From: Datnioides undecimradiatus
Taxonomy: Eukaryota; Chordata; Actinopteri; Lobotiformes; Datnioididae
Direction: 5' to 3'
Assembly (NCBI GenBank): GCA_008933995.1
Contig: WARS01000007.1
Location: forward strand, 10,778,623 to 10,842,622
Length of the DNA stretch: 64,000 nucleotides
The position numbers were made by a program, and so were the translations under genes. The notes under the pieces were generated by a model. That model saw only the letters and a program-made list of their open reading frames with translations, searched no databases and was not told where the DNA came from. Each line of letters begins with the position of its first letter. Within the stretch, counting starts at the first letter, position 1. Of this stretch, positions 52,398 to 64,000 are shown in pieces.

Positions 52398-53826
52398 TTT
52401 ACAGTACTTGTACTACATTCAACTTTGTTGTCTGCACTGACATGTCTTGTGGTGTAACTTAGCTAAGGTTCGTTTATAGCAACCGAGCTGTTGGTGCTGA
52501 CTTTACACACAAACACTGTTTTGTTGTTTGCGCGATATGCAAACCAAGAAGTCCAGGAAGCTGCAGCACGGGCCTCGAGGTTAGCTTGCCAGTTAGCACG
52601 CTAAGCGGATGCCTGCCAGACCAGTGCGTTATTTTTGTTAATTTTGTCGAGAATGGGAAGGCAATGGCAAGACCCATGCTTGTGACGGGACGTCTTGAGA
52701 GTGTTTTTGAAAACATAAATGTTTATATCATAGGGGCGGTTTCATGGTGCCTTGCCCACAGAGCAGTGAAGTTTGAACTTTCGAGTCTACATTGTGTTTA
52801 GGGCCAATACTGTCAAGAAAAAAAAGCAAAGAAACTGAAACAAACTGAAAGAAAAGGTCAAAATAGAGGGTGAAAACCTGACTGACATACCATACCCTGT
52901 GCACATGTATTCACTAAACCACAGTGGTGATTGGCTGAAATGAAGCTCTAGATGAAACAGGAAAAGGTATATGATGGAAGGTTGATACCGCAGGAGAGCT
53001 GGAACCCTCACTTCCTCAGTGCGATGATTTGGTGCAGAGCTGTGAAATCCCAATGGCGCTCCAAACATCATGCATGTGTCAAAGCTCTGCTGCTGACCAC
53101 TCCCCATCTTTAGAGCCCATTAGCCAGTCACTCAGCCTCCAGCTGACACTAGGCAAGAAGACGTAGTCTGTTTTTTTTTTTTGCTTTCTAACCAAGTTCT
53201 GACAGATAATTCATGGGACAATCAGTGCACTCTAGACAGAGCACTCCAAATTACTGCAATGACAAGATTTTAAACATCCATAATGAAGAAAAACATTTCT
53301 GTTGCGAGCTGGAGTGGCGTCGGTTTAGTAATGAATTTATACCATAAATCATCGCACAGGAAAGGGGGCTTCTAGGTTTGGCATTGGCTTGTTCTTGTAA
53401 ACAAATCCGGTCTGAGCCTGTCTCAGATCATGGCAGTGCCATTATGTAAACTGCGTTGCGGTGTGGACTTTTTTCCTTTAAACGCTACAAATGATAACAG
53501 AAGGTCTTAACCGCCAGTGTTGTGGGTGTGGGTTGGCTTACGAGGCCACGTCCATTTGGCTGAAGGTGCATGTGCGTGTGTTTGTGCGCCTGTGGTTGGT
53601 GCTGAAAACCCCTCGATAAAAGGGAAAGCTCACTTTAGACCGGAGGCGCGTTCTTTTTCCGTAAAACTTCCCCAGTCTTCCGGCCTCTGTCTTTCCCAGT
53701 GGGACAAAGAAAGGTCTGGCATGTTCATCTGGTGTTCCATGGGTGTAGAACACAGTATGCATCACCAACATCACTGATGGAAGAAGATATACAACATTTG
53801 GCTACCATCAGAGATTTTGTTATTTT
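47911..53826. other. Intronic stretch without genes
   Basis: AT-rich to 49500, then mixed. GT tracts lie at 51540-51567 and 52365-52395, and a pyrimidine-rich section at 50850-50960. Sections 48990-49200 and 49530-49680 are free of simple repeats. Nothing coding was recognised. Confidence 0.6.
52365..52395. repeat. (GT)n microsatellite
   Basis: About 15 uninterrupted GT units, preceded by TTTTATATATACT. Confidence 0.95.
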
Positions 53827-54861
53827 GAACACTCCATCCAATGGGGCCATCTTTCTGATGTATTCCCGGATCTTGGATGTTTCATCCTGAATAGTGGCCC
53901 TGACGCTCACCAGTCCTCTGTCCCCTTCCTTTCACTTAGTGTACAGTCTCTGGGTACTGGACTTGGGGTGGAACCCTCCATGCATGGTAAGGAGCTTTCG
54001 TGTCTTGATATCTGTGGTCTGTACTTCATCCTTTGGCCAATTTATTATCCCAGCAGGGTATCTGATTACTGGCAAGGCATAGCTGTTTATTGCCTGGACC
54101 TTGTTCTTGCCATTGAGCTGACTTTTCAGGACCTGCCTTACTCGTTGGAGGTATTTGGCTGTGACTGCTTCCCTTGTGGCCTTCTCATGGTTGCCATGTG
54201 CCTGTGGTATACCCAGGTATTTGTAGCTCTCCTCAATGTCTGCTATTCTGCCCTCTGGTAGTGTAATCCCCACTCTCTGGACTACCTTGCCTCTCTTTGT
54301 TATCATTCGTCCACACCTCTCCAGTCCGAATGACATTCCTATGTCATTGCTGTAGATCCTGGTTGTGTGTATCAGTGAGTCGATGTCCCACTCACTCTTG
54401 GCATACAGCTTGATGTCATCCATGTAGAGTAGGTGGCTTATTGTGGTCCCATTCCTGAGTCGGTAGCCATAGCCAGTCTTTGTTATTATTTGGCTGAGGG
54501 GGTTCAGGCCTATGCAGAACAGTAGTGGGGACAGGGCATCTCCTTGGTATATCCTGCATTTGATGGAGACTTTGGCAATTGGTTTGAAGTTGGCCTCCAG
54601 GGTAGTTCTCCACATCGAGTTTGTTATGAATGTCCGTAGAGTTGTGTTGATGTCATACATCTCCAGGCATTCCAGGATCCAGGAGTGTGGCATTGAGTCG
54701 TAGGCTTTCTTGTAATCAATCCAGGCAGTGCACAGGTTAGTTTGTCTGGTCTTGCAGTCCTGGGCGACCGTTCTATCTACCAGTAGTTGGTGTTTGGCTC
54801 CTCTGGTATTTCTACCAATGCCATTCTGTGCTTTGCTCATGTATTGATCCATGTGGCCGCT
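53827..54861 (-). pseudogene. R4/Dong-like LINE reverse-transcriptase fragment
   Basis: A long minus-strand frame encodes a non-LTR reverse transcriptase. AWIDYKKAYDSMPHSW is motif A with the first catalytic Asp, QGDALSPLLFCIGLNPLSQI is motif B, HLLYMDDIKLYAKSE is motif C with the YMDD box (54415-54426), and SYKYLGI follows as the next conserved block. The frame is interrupted by TGA at 53932-53934 inside LYTK*KEG; relatives as I recall them have Arg here, so a CGA-to-TGA change is likely. Reading then resumes GLVSVRATIQDETSKIREYI to MAPLDGVF at about 53827 and stops matching. The N-terminal domain and C-terminal endonuclease are missing. I assign the R4/Dong group, with R2-like as the alternative. 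Inactive. Confidence 0.85.
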
Positions 54862-54900
54862 ATATATATATATATATAAAAGCGGCCACATGGATCAATA
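54842..54900. repeat. Perfect 20-bp inverted repeat with (AT)n loop at the LINE edge
   Basis: The arm TATTGATCCATGTGGCCGCT (54842-54861) and its exact complement at 54881-54900 flank a 19-bp AT-only spacer (54862-54880). The left arm is part of the LINE coding sequence (minus strand SGHMDQY); the right arm is the same stretch inverted. The structure could extrude as a hairpin. Confidence 0.97.
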
Positions 54901-56281
54901 TATATGTTCATTTGCCATATTTAGGAGGAAAAAAAGTGTTTGCATTGGCACTAGTATTAAAAAAAACCCAAAACAAAACTCTGCCATATGTACCTGAAAG
55001 ATGCAAACACATCTGTCCCATTAGCAGCTTATATTTGAGGACAATGTGATGAAACATGTTCACTCTCTGGAGCTTTGCGCCTACTTTTGTTTGTACACAG
55101 GAAAACTATAATAAATAATATGGGTGCATACCTAATTTTAACCCGAGGATAATTTAATACAATTAAATCTGGCGTGCTAATGTTTAAATAGTCCACTCTT
55201 GTCCAGCTGGTTATATCAACTGGTACCCAGGAACGAAGCCCATGAGAGGCCACACACACACACACACACATACAGGGACTTGTGCTCGCACACTGACTGG
55301 TGGCCTTCAGCCTCACTGTGGAAGAGTTGAAGGAGGGGTGTGTTCTCTTGTTAGATTGATGCACATCTCTCACCCTCAGGCAGCTTATTTCCACACACAC
55401 ACAAACACACACATACCAATCTGTATCTATTTCCTTTCCCTGGGCAGCTTGTTTTTGTGTGTATCCCCACGCTCACACACACACACACACACACACTCAG
55501 GGGACCCATGCTACATCTCTGGGTAATGGAATTGTCTTGTCTCCTTGCAGACAGATCGCTGTAAGGGGGGTGAATATGTAGAGCTCCAACTCCCCAGGGA
55601 CTTCCTGTTTAAACCAGGAAGTGTTTGGCCCCCGTATGTAAGGCCACTGCAGAAACTACCCGGCTTCTATTTTAATTACTTTTCCTGTTTGTCCCAGTAC
55701 ACAGTCAATCACAATAAACAGAAAATACGTCCAAGCTGCATTTACATGGTGCGAGAATTGAATTCAGCAGAGATTTGTTTCCATTAGCAGGTGAAGCAGG
55801 TCCAATCACTATTTCAAAGTCTTCAAATACCAAATGTAGAAGGCAGAAATGACCTCAGTGACCTCATGTCTTAACTATCTTGTCCTGAGGAAGGTGACAT
55901 CCGCCAAGACCTTCATCTGTTGACTGAATGACACAAAGAAGTGGAGTTTCAGATTCACAAAATGTGAAATTCACGAGCCATTATGGGATTTTTGTCGATA
56001 TCTGCGGCGCCATTAAGTGTCCTTGAGTAAGACCTGGAATGTTTACCACTCCAGAGGAGTTGTACCGTAGCTGACCTGCAACCTCTCAAAAGCAAAATAT
56101 GACTTTTTTCTGCTGGAATCAATAAAGCCTAAACTGAACTCTTTGTCTGAATGACAGGATGAGAATTTTAATGCGAGTCGAGCCGGAGCACCTCTTGGTT
56201 GGCCGAGTCCCCTATACCTTAGGTATTACACCAAACATCTGAGTATTCCTCCTCGTCGCTGCGCTTCTCTCCCTTCCCTCT

Positions 56282-56284
<3 letters not shown>

Positions 56285-56320
<36 letters not shown>
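56285..56320. repeat. (CA)n microsatellite
   Basis: 18 uninterrupted CA units. Confidence 0.97.
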
Positions 56321-56323
<3 letters not shown>

Positions 56324-59068
56324 ACTTTATTGTGCCAGACAACCATAACAAATGGGAAAATGGGCCCGGTTTAGGAAGTCAGTGGGAAGCCATGAGGGCA
56401 ACTCAAACATATTAAAAAAAAAAAAAAAAAAAAGAAGTCATTGTGTGCTTTGGCCTCTTTGTATCCGTTGGGTATCAGGAGTAATCTGGCAAGACAGATT
56501 GTTTTCCCTTTCCCTCTTTCTCTCTCAGTGCTACTGTTTCAAAGACAGTGTGGTGAAAATCGTTAGCAGGGTCAGGACCCGAGGAAAACACTGCCTGCTT
56601 TTCATATCACTGGCTGTCCTGTCCGTTTTAGAACAGTGTATGCATTTTATATGTCGGACTAGAGCTCACTGTAAAGCAGCACCTGTACACACACACACAT
56701 GCATGCACATTAAGGTAGCTCCAAAGTCGAATTTCAAAGGCTTTGAAGCCCAGCCAAGGTTGTCTTTTCTGCAGACTTCAGTCAAGTATTCTGGTCTTTT
56801 TATACATCATTTTTCACCTCAACTCTCCATCACTCATACCCCCCCCACCCCCTGCGCTGGCTGCTGTTGCATTTTCCCTCCACAAATCTTAAAATTCTGT
56901 CCCCATCCCCTTTTTTTTGGTTTCTTTTTTTATTCTCTTTCCTTCTTTTCTCCTCCTATAATCCTCTTATATCACCCCCTCGTCCATCCCGTATCACCCG
57001 TTACTTTCCCCTCTTCTTGCTGTCCTTCCCTCTGTAGCCTGGTGCATATAGCCTAGCGGTAAGCTTCTGTTCAAAGTATCACGCAGCCATGTTCCACTCT
57101 AGTGCACTCCTGCTGTCCGCACTGGATATCACCTATGTTAGTATGTATTGTGTGGCGGTAATCTCCAGCTACAGTGCAGATAAACCCAATCGGTTGAATA
57201 CTAATGAGTCGCTGTTACCTCACGGCTGTAGACAGAGCTCCAGTTACTCTTCAGAAACGCCAATAGGTTGGAGGAAACGGGATGAAGCTGCAAATGCAAA
57301 AAAAAAAAAAAAACAGCACAAAGTTGAAGTTAATAATGGGGGCCCGGAGATCGAGTTGGCGAGTATAGTGAAAGTCTGCGCGGGTAGAGGCTGAAGAGGA
57401 GGGAGACTAAGTTAGATAAAGCACAGCTAGAGACAGAGGAGCTTAGTTAAAGGACCAGGAGCCTAACACAGGAAATAGTGCGGATAAAGAGAGAGGATTC
57501 AGAATCTTCGGGGGGGGATTTAACAAAAAATGAAAATGTGCATGCGGTGATGAGAAAAGGTAAAATGGCTGCTGCGCTTTCTCAGCTGAAAAAATATTAA
57601 CTATTATATAAAGGAAAAAGAACAGGATTCATCAGCTGAAACCAAAAAATGACACAGAAACACAGTCGGCTGGCATCTGGGCTGGATACAAACAGCAAAA
57701 ACATCCAAACTCTCAACTCCACAACCCGACGGCCAACATACAAACTCAAAAAACGTGTTGTCAGAGATTCAAAGGAGTTAGTTAAGGTGGCTAGAATATC
57801 AGATATGACAGCGTATGGTTGTGATCGGATAGGATGTGATTTTGAAGTTAGAGACACGTTTTCCTGCTTGCGTTTAAAGTCAGCATATCTGCCCCTCAAG
57901 GCGTAGCTCCTCGTGCCTGCATGACTCCTGCCGCTGTGTGTGACGAGGCCAAGGCCAAGACATGGACAACCTGGAGCGTTCTGCAAAGTGCCCACACGTG
58001 CGTCAAAAGCACAGGGCTTGTGTTTTATTTATTTATTTGCTTATTTATTTTTTTTGCACATTTTCATTCGGTGGCATTAAAGCCAACTGGAGCGAACTTT
58101 CGCAGGCCGAACTTGAGCTGCTGGAGCATCACTTCTAGTCGTCTAATATGCTGCTCCGCGCTCCAATTAAATTTGCAATGCTCCAGCTCCGTTCCACTCA
58201 AATGCTCTGCATGAAACAAAACCGTTCAAGTATATCTGGTAATTGGCAGTGTAAGATGAGTGTGTTGTTGCCGTCCTAAACCTTTGCTGCCTTTTACTAA
58301 TCCCGCACCTTCTCTAACTTTCTTTGTATCTTTGAGATGCACAGGCTCCTCCTCCCCCTCCCTCTTCTTCCTTTTTTGTCATCTTCTTCTTCTTCTTCTT
58401 CTCTTGGACAGTTATGCTCATAGATTTTTGAAAGACCACTAATCATTGCAGTAACAGGTTTGAAAAGGCCCTGGTGGGAATACGTGATTCGAAAAGTGCA
58501 TTTTGATCAACCTTTTTTCCTAATTAGAAAAAAGACACAATGCATTGACGTGAACTTCTCTCTCTCTTTTTCTCTCTCTCTCTGTCTCTCCCTCTCTTTT
58601 CCTCTGTCTCTCTCCCTTTCTCACTCTAATTACCCATACAGAGGTAGTGGAATAAACCAGCCGACTGTATTATTATCTTGTCTACTCTGTTTGCTCCACT
58701 TTCTCTCAGCTGACATGCAGCACAACAGAAATGCTTTCGCTTCGTGTGCGCGTGCGTGTGTGTGCATGTGTATGTGTGTGTGTGTGTGTGTGCGAGTGCA
58801 TCCTGGTTGTGTTTGGAGGTGTTGCTGCTCGTGGGCACCTTTTGCATGCTCCGTATTAATTTGTCACCCTGTCTTTGTGGGGTGCGCGTACACATCCTTG
58901 TTTATGCCAAATTTTGTAGCTGCACTCCTGTGTGTACATCGGTGCTGGCGTGTGCGTCAGTGGCTGTCACTGCGTGTTTTGTGCATGTGCCTGTTCCCTC
59001 TTGATTAGTGTCCAGTGAAATAGAAATTTCTGGGCTGTCTCGACCCTTTTACAACCCTGTGGGCTCAA

Positions 59069-59287
59069 GAGAGTGTGTGTGTGTGTGTGTGTGAGAGAGA
59101 CAGAGAGAGACTTTGACCAGAAAGTATTCCCCCTGCTTCAGTGTCCAGCAGTGAGGTTGAGCAGTTTGTTCTATTGACGTCAAGCATCTGAGGAATGGTT
59201 AGATATCCATGAAAACATGCTCACGGGCCATTTATGTGTGTCTCTGTGTATGTGTGTGTGTGTGTGTGTGTGAGTGTGTGTGTGTGC
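59069..59287. repeat. Pair of (GT)n microsatellites
   Basis: (GT)12 at 59069-59092 followed by GAGAGAGACAGAGAGAGA, and a second interrupted GT run at 59238-59287. The DNA between them is non-repetitive. Confidence 0.9.
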
Positions 59288-61245
59288 GCTGTGAAAAGAG
59301 ATTCAAATGTCAAATGTTTTTAGAGGTAAAACTGTTCACTCCTGCTGACCCTTTCAGCCTGCCCTGTCACATCCATTCAGTTTAATGCTTGTCAAAGCAC
59401 AGACGCACAAACTGTTCAGCCCTACAAAGATATCACTCATCTTCCCCTCTTTGATGCACATGATCCGCACTCATATACACATGCACAGGTTAAAAATACG
59501 TTACTCTTGCTCGCAGGTCAGACTAGTTTTTGTGGAACTGGTGAAATGCCCTGAGCAGACTTATTGGTTGACTACTAGTATTTCTATGTCTGACTTCCCC
59601 TGCTATGTTGCTACATACATCCTCTGTATTATCCACTATAGCTTGCCTGTTTAAATGTGGTGTGCTGGTTCGGCGTGGATGTGTTACCCCATATAACAGC
59701 AAATACGGCCCATAACTGCAAAGACATGCACACGCTTCTGCGCGTCCTGTACAGCTACACGTGCAGCAAACAAATGGAAAATAGCATAAAATGCTACAAA
59801 GCTACTACGCATAAAGCTGAAATATGACATGAAATCAGTCCGAGTTGCCATAACTCCCACTTATCCTCGCTGATCATGTTGATAATACAATATTGTGCAC
59901 TGGGTGCAGCAATCACTGTCACTGGTAATAAAGTAGACACCACGTTCATGTCTGGTATGATGGAAGTATGACTTTAAATAACCCTGCCTCCTGAAAACCT
60001 GCTCACATATTCCATGTGACATGTCATGACCAGGGCAGCTCATCAAAAATAGATCGTCACGTATCGTCGCTATAAAAGTTTAAAGCTTGCATATTACATA
60101 AAACACTGCATATGACTCCTGCAGAGACCAACTTCTAAAGATGGTCATTTTTTTTAAAATGTATATATTTCCTAAATGACATCAACAGCTATAGTTTCGC
60201 TGTGGATCTGAAGTTATAGAAAAGGGCTCATTCGGCATGTTCAGATCATCGTCGCTGCTTTCGAGCTCTGAAACAGACAAGTAAGCAAATTAGTAAGCGT
60301 CCCTCGACTCCCATCTGCCAGCCTGCTCAGATGTAGGGACAGTAACGAACCTGTGGTGCGGGTGGCGATGGATATATGTGTGTGTGTTTATGAAATGGAA
60401 GTGAGAGAGAGAAAACAAATGAGACTGCGTGAGGAAAGAACGGAGCGCAGCATCAGAAAACACAATGTGTGCATGTGCGCTTGTATGTCGAATCCAGCAC
60501 GTGCGTTTGTATCCGCATGCGTCCCTGTGAGTGTGTGCGCGTGCCCACCACTACTCATTTTCGGTGTATACTCTTATATGTCCGTGTAATGGACTAGGCC
60601 CTAACATAATTTCACGCTTCGGGATAAAAGTGGCTTCTCCATTTAGTGTATTCGGGCCATTTCTGTTTGATGCAGCAAACTAATCTGCACTTCCAAAGGA
60701 GATTGTTTCTCACTCACTCACTGACTTACTAAACGCATGATAATATACAGCCCTTTAAAGATGTGCCTCGGGAATGTATGCCGCTGCACCTACACTCCAT
60801 GCAAATACAGGAGGACATCCTCGGTGGCATTTCGGACTCCTGAAAACACAGCAAGGCTGAACCCAGAGTCGTTTTCGGAGTTTTTTCTCGCCTTTATCAG
60901 CTCAGTGCTGCCGGTAACGCACCTAACTGTAATGTCATGGAAGATAAAGACGCGGAATTAATGCTAGGAGTTCAAGGAGTGGTCTTGAACTTAGCACGGT
61001 CTCGATGTGTTACAAAAGGGCCTGAACACAATGAAATAATCACCTGCCTGTGCTTGAAAATAGCCCCGCGACGGATCTCAGCTTTGTGCGGCTTGTTTTG
61101 TACAGCAACCTCTAATCTAGCTGTTTGGACCGCTCACACCGGAAACATGAGCAAACTGCGCTAGAGGCAGTCGCAGGTGTTCTTGCTTTTGCATCCTGTA
61201 TGATTTATGTGTATGTCCAAAAGGCGTACAGAGAAAACTTCGTGC

Positions 61246-61345
61246 ACAATCAGTTGCCATTTTATTAGGTACACCTGGAGCCTAATACAACAGGCCCATG
61301 GGTTTTAATGTTCTGGTTCTCTGTTGTATAGCCTGCCCTCATTGA
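61246..61345. repeat. Probable dispersed repeat with TTTTATTAGGTACACCTGGA
   Basis: CAGTTGCCATTTTATTAGGT then ACACCTGGAGCCTAATACAA: the phrase TTTATTAGGTACACCT is a hallmark of a common fish interspersed repeat. Only a short piece is recognisable and the ends are uncertain. Confidence 0.45.
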
Positions 61346-64000
61346 AATAATAGGGAGGACAATACAGTATGTACCCAGTGCATGATGTTTGTGTGTATGA
61401 GTATGAGTGTGCCGCCTGTTAATGACGACGCTAATGGCAAACGCTGTGATATTAATGATCTGGAGTGTGTCAGAAAAACCGACAAGAAGCTAATTCACTC
61501 CAACGCAGTGTGACATCACACAAGTCTCACTAAAAACACACGAATAAACAGCTTCCAGCTCAACAAAGACAAACGCTTGCAGACTTTTCGACACAGTGTG
61601 AGACGCACACCTACAAATGAACTTGCTCCTCCACCGCTTTACACCTCTCCTGCCCCTGCCTGCTGCGTCTTTGTCGTCCCTGGGGTGAGAGTCCCGGTCG
61701 GAGCTGCCGTAAATCACCTCGGTGCTGTATTCCCTGTTGTTACAGACTGGCCTGCGCAGGGCTCTGAGGCTGTGTTTACTGGTTTCTTTGCCTGCTTCCA
61801 TTCCAGCACTAGCACTCCCCACTGAGGAGCTGCATGAGGGCCTGCAGTCGCATTAATGAAATACAGTAGATTATGACACTTATTTAGACACTTATTCATA
61901 TGGAGCCCAGTGCTTGCGCCAGTAGTCACTTTAGTAGCGAAAGCAGTTTCTTGAAAACACCAGGAGCAGTAATGTTGCAGTATGTACTGTATTTGTCCAT
62001 AGTATAGGATTATTGTCTTTTGCAAGATCCCGGGCATTAAGAGGTAGCTGCAGTGCCGCTGTCCTTTTGGAGATGTCTCAATTACACCAGCTTGTTGGTC
62101 CGCTCTCCTGGGACCAGGCAGCTGTGAGCCTGGACTGTGGCTAAATGGGATGGTCCCAAAGGACGGATACACTCTCAGAACACAGCAGCATGGGGAGAGA
62201 CAGGAAGGAAAGCAGGGCCGGGGAGAGAGAGAGATGGGAAAAGAGAAGGAAATGGGCACAGCAGAAGGACGTGGAGTGGAGTTAAAGTGGCGAAGGACAC
62301 GAGGACACTGGACGCTGGCTCACTGTTATAACATCTGTGGGAATATACCAAGCAGAAATATTTCAGGGAGAAAAAGAAAAAGAGGTGGAAGAAAGGGATA
62401 TGGGAAGTAGAAAGTCTGCTTGTGTTCAGGATAAACAAACGCTGCCTTCTGGATGTTCAGACACACATGCTCAGGCGCGCACGCACAGACACACACGTGT
62501 TGCGGTGGGAGGATGAAAGCAGACTCGCACAAACATAGCTCCCGTGTCGAATGAGCCGCTCTTATTGTGGAAAAACACAGAGATGTTGGTCTTGGCTGGA
62601 CAAGAATGTGGGCTGTATTGGTGCTGTGTGTCTGTTAGTGTGTGTGTGTGTGTGTGTGCGTGTGTGCGCGCCCTTGCAATGCAAAGCTCAAGCTTGCAAG
62701 TTATTTGTGCAGGACACACACACTCACATGCACACAAAACACACTCATAACAGGTCTAATTATCTTCTTTACAGTTTGGGAACGCATGAACCTGACTGTT
62801 TTTAGCTCATTTTCACTTTGTACGTCTAAAGAAGTGTGTTTTGGGGTGCGTGTGTGGGCGCGTGCCCATTTCCTCATCGTTTGTCCTTCCATCCTTCACT
62901 CCTTCACTCTGCTCCTTCTCATTCAGTGTTTCCTTCAACTTCAGATGCTGTTTTGTTTTGTTGTTAGTCCAGACATCAGCAGCCGATGCCGTTCACCCTC
63001 TCTGTGTTTCTTTTTGGGTTTTTTTTTTTTCTTGTTGCTCGCATTATGCAGCGTACCTGCTCATCTCATCTGCCAAAATTTGCCTTGTTAGCTTTCAAGT
63101 GTTCGTAAATGCAAATCACACAGAATCCACTTGACTACCTCAGCGCCACGAGGTGATATCTGTGTAGCTCTGACTGTCTCAGCCCTTCAGGAATGTTAAC
63201 CATTCCTGCTTTGGTTTCCTAACCGTGGTCGAGAGACACAGGGGAGATCTGTCTTCTCCAGGGCCGAAGGTAGCTTTTCCTTCGGGGCTCCCTAGACTCC
63301 CTAGACTTAACTCCACACTGGTTAAGGTGGTGGCACGCAAATAACAGACCGTTTTTGCTGAAGAGAGAGGGCTTTATTCTCTGACTGCACTGTTATCAGT
63401 AACACTTCTCTCTCTACCTTCTCTCTCTACCTGCTCTGGTTGCCGTCTCCTTCATTTCCCGGTAAGCATACACGCACCCTTTTTCTTGCTCTGTGGGCTC
63501 GTTCACAGCGGCGCACCTCGGCTGCGCGCCTCGGCCGCACGCTCACTCACTCGCGTTGACACACTGAGCTGCCTGGACTACACATCGGAGCTAGACACAT
63601 CCCACAACAGGAAACACAAAAAAACATTCAGTTGTTTATTTATTTATTTATTTATTTATTTAATCAGTTATCATTTCATCTTTGACTATAACACGAAACC
63701 TGAAAAACACTTGGCTAGCCTCGAATTGCTTTCATTCACCGCAGGTTACATAAGCACTCAGTTAAGATCCAGGCAGTTAAGTTGCTGCCCTCATTCTGTA
63801 CATTCAGTCGAATAGTTACAGTTGAACGGAACCCAAAACTGTAATTGTGGTTACAAAACAGCTGCGCTTTCTTCCGTCACATTGTTTGGAAACATTAGCA
63901 CTTGATGAACCATGAGCGCATGATGTTATAAACTGTTCTGACAGAATACTTTAAGAAAAAAAAGCACACTGTTGAGACAAAGGGCGCTCAATAATACATC
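61346..64000. other. Intronic stretch without genes
   Basis: Contains purine-rich DNA at 62185-62410, a GT tract at 62638-62658, a T10 run near 63021, and (TTTA)7 at 63634-63662. A CT-rich stretch lies at 63400-63440. No coding or RNA gene was recognised up to the window edge. Confidence 0.6.
63634..63662. repeat. (TTTA)7 microsatellite
   Basis: Seven tandem TTTA units. Confidence 0.95.

Larger units (their letters stand above)
54901..61245. other. Intronic stretch without genes
   Basis: Contains CA/GT tracts at 55252-55270, 55477-55496, 56285-56320, 58772-58791, 59069-59092 and 59249-59286, a poly(A) run at 56414-56433, and a CT-rich tract at 58558-58625. A 234-codon frame at 56352-57056 runs through poly(A), CA and CT runs and is not credible as a gene. 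Confidence 0.65.
47911..64000 (+). other. cntfr: CNTFR intron after the Ig exon (continues past the window)
   Basis: Starts with a GTAAGT donor. I looked for the next exon, expected in phase 1 and encoding the first cytokine-receptor domain with its paired Cys and C-x-W motif, and saw no match in any frame, so at least 16 kb of intron lies here. Contents are microsatellites, a LINE fragment at 53.8-54.9 kb and unique-looking DNA. If a very short diverged exon exists I could have missed it. Confidence 0.7.

Noticed and set aside
54862-54891. The first residues of the LINE frame (MWPLLYIYIY) as true LINE protein
   Set aside because: They are encoded by the AT spacer and the inverted 20-bp arm, so they are produced by the hairpin and are probably not original polyprotein sequence.
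56352-57056. 234-codon open frame on the plus strand
   Set aside because: It runs through poly(A), (CA)n and CT-rich tracts, giving Lys, His/Thr and Ser/Leu/Phe runs; no domain was recognised.
58460-59008. 182-codon Ser/Leu/Cys-rich frame with membrane-like character
   Set aside because: The hydrophobicity comes from CT-rich and GT-rich simple sequence, not from a structured membrane protein.
63245-63300. Hairpin CCGAAGGTAGCTTTTCCTTCGG as a possible small-RNA or terminator structure
   Set aside because: The stem is only 7 bp; it is too short to support an RNA gene in this context.

Overview
This is vertebrate, almost certainly teleost fish, nuclear DNA. The signs are long non-coding stretches, many (CA)n/(GT)n, (AT)n and (GA)n microsatellites, and decayed fish-type transposable elements: a tRNA-headed SINE, an R4/Dong-like LINE, a Tc1-like transposon, and a LINE-type tail ending in (TTGAA)n. 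No bacterial gene organisation, no CRISPR and no confident RNA gene is visible. Nearly every open reading frame of 60-230 codons here is a chance frame, often through microsatellites, or a transposon relic.

I can support one host gene: the 5' coding part of the ciliary neurotrophic factor receptor alpha gene (CNTFR) on the + strand. The first coding exon (9442-9523) encodes the signal peptide and ends one base into a codon at a consensus GTGAGT donor. The second (47677-47910) encodes the N-terminal Ig-like domain, starts in the matching phase after TTTGCAG, and ends one base into a codon at GTAAGT. Between them lies a 38,153-bp intron. The rest of the receptor (the two fibronectin-III/cytokine-receptor domains and the GPI signal) was not found before 64000, so it probably lies downstream. 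Any untranslated first exons lie in 1-9441 or further upstream and could not be placed.

Layout: 1-235, edge of a dispersed repeat; 236-9441, upstream DNA or a 5'-UTR intron; 9442-9523, exon A; 9524-47676, intron, holding a SINE (about 13.7-14.1 kb), a LINE 3' end in a (TA)n tract (31.4-31.7 kb), a nonautonomous element (36.9-37.4 kb), a possible hAT fragment, a LINE-like tail (38.1-38.3 kb) and a broken Tc1-like transposon (39.9-41.1 kb); 47677-47910, exon B; 47911-64000, next intron, with a second LINE fragment carrying reverse transcriptase (53.8-54.9 kb).

The most unusual structure is just upstream of exon B. A 111-113-bp unit holding the polypyrimidine tract, the acceptor and about 40 bp of the exon is repeated in tandem three times. 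Only the last copy is the functional exon boundary. The middle copy keeps an AG acceptor but would lead to a stop; the first copy lost the AG but still partly reads like the exon. I saw no previously undescribed multi-gene system.
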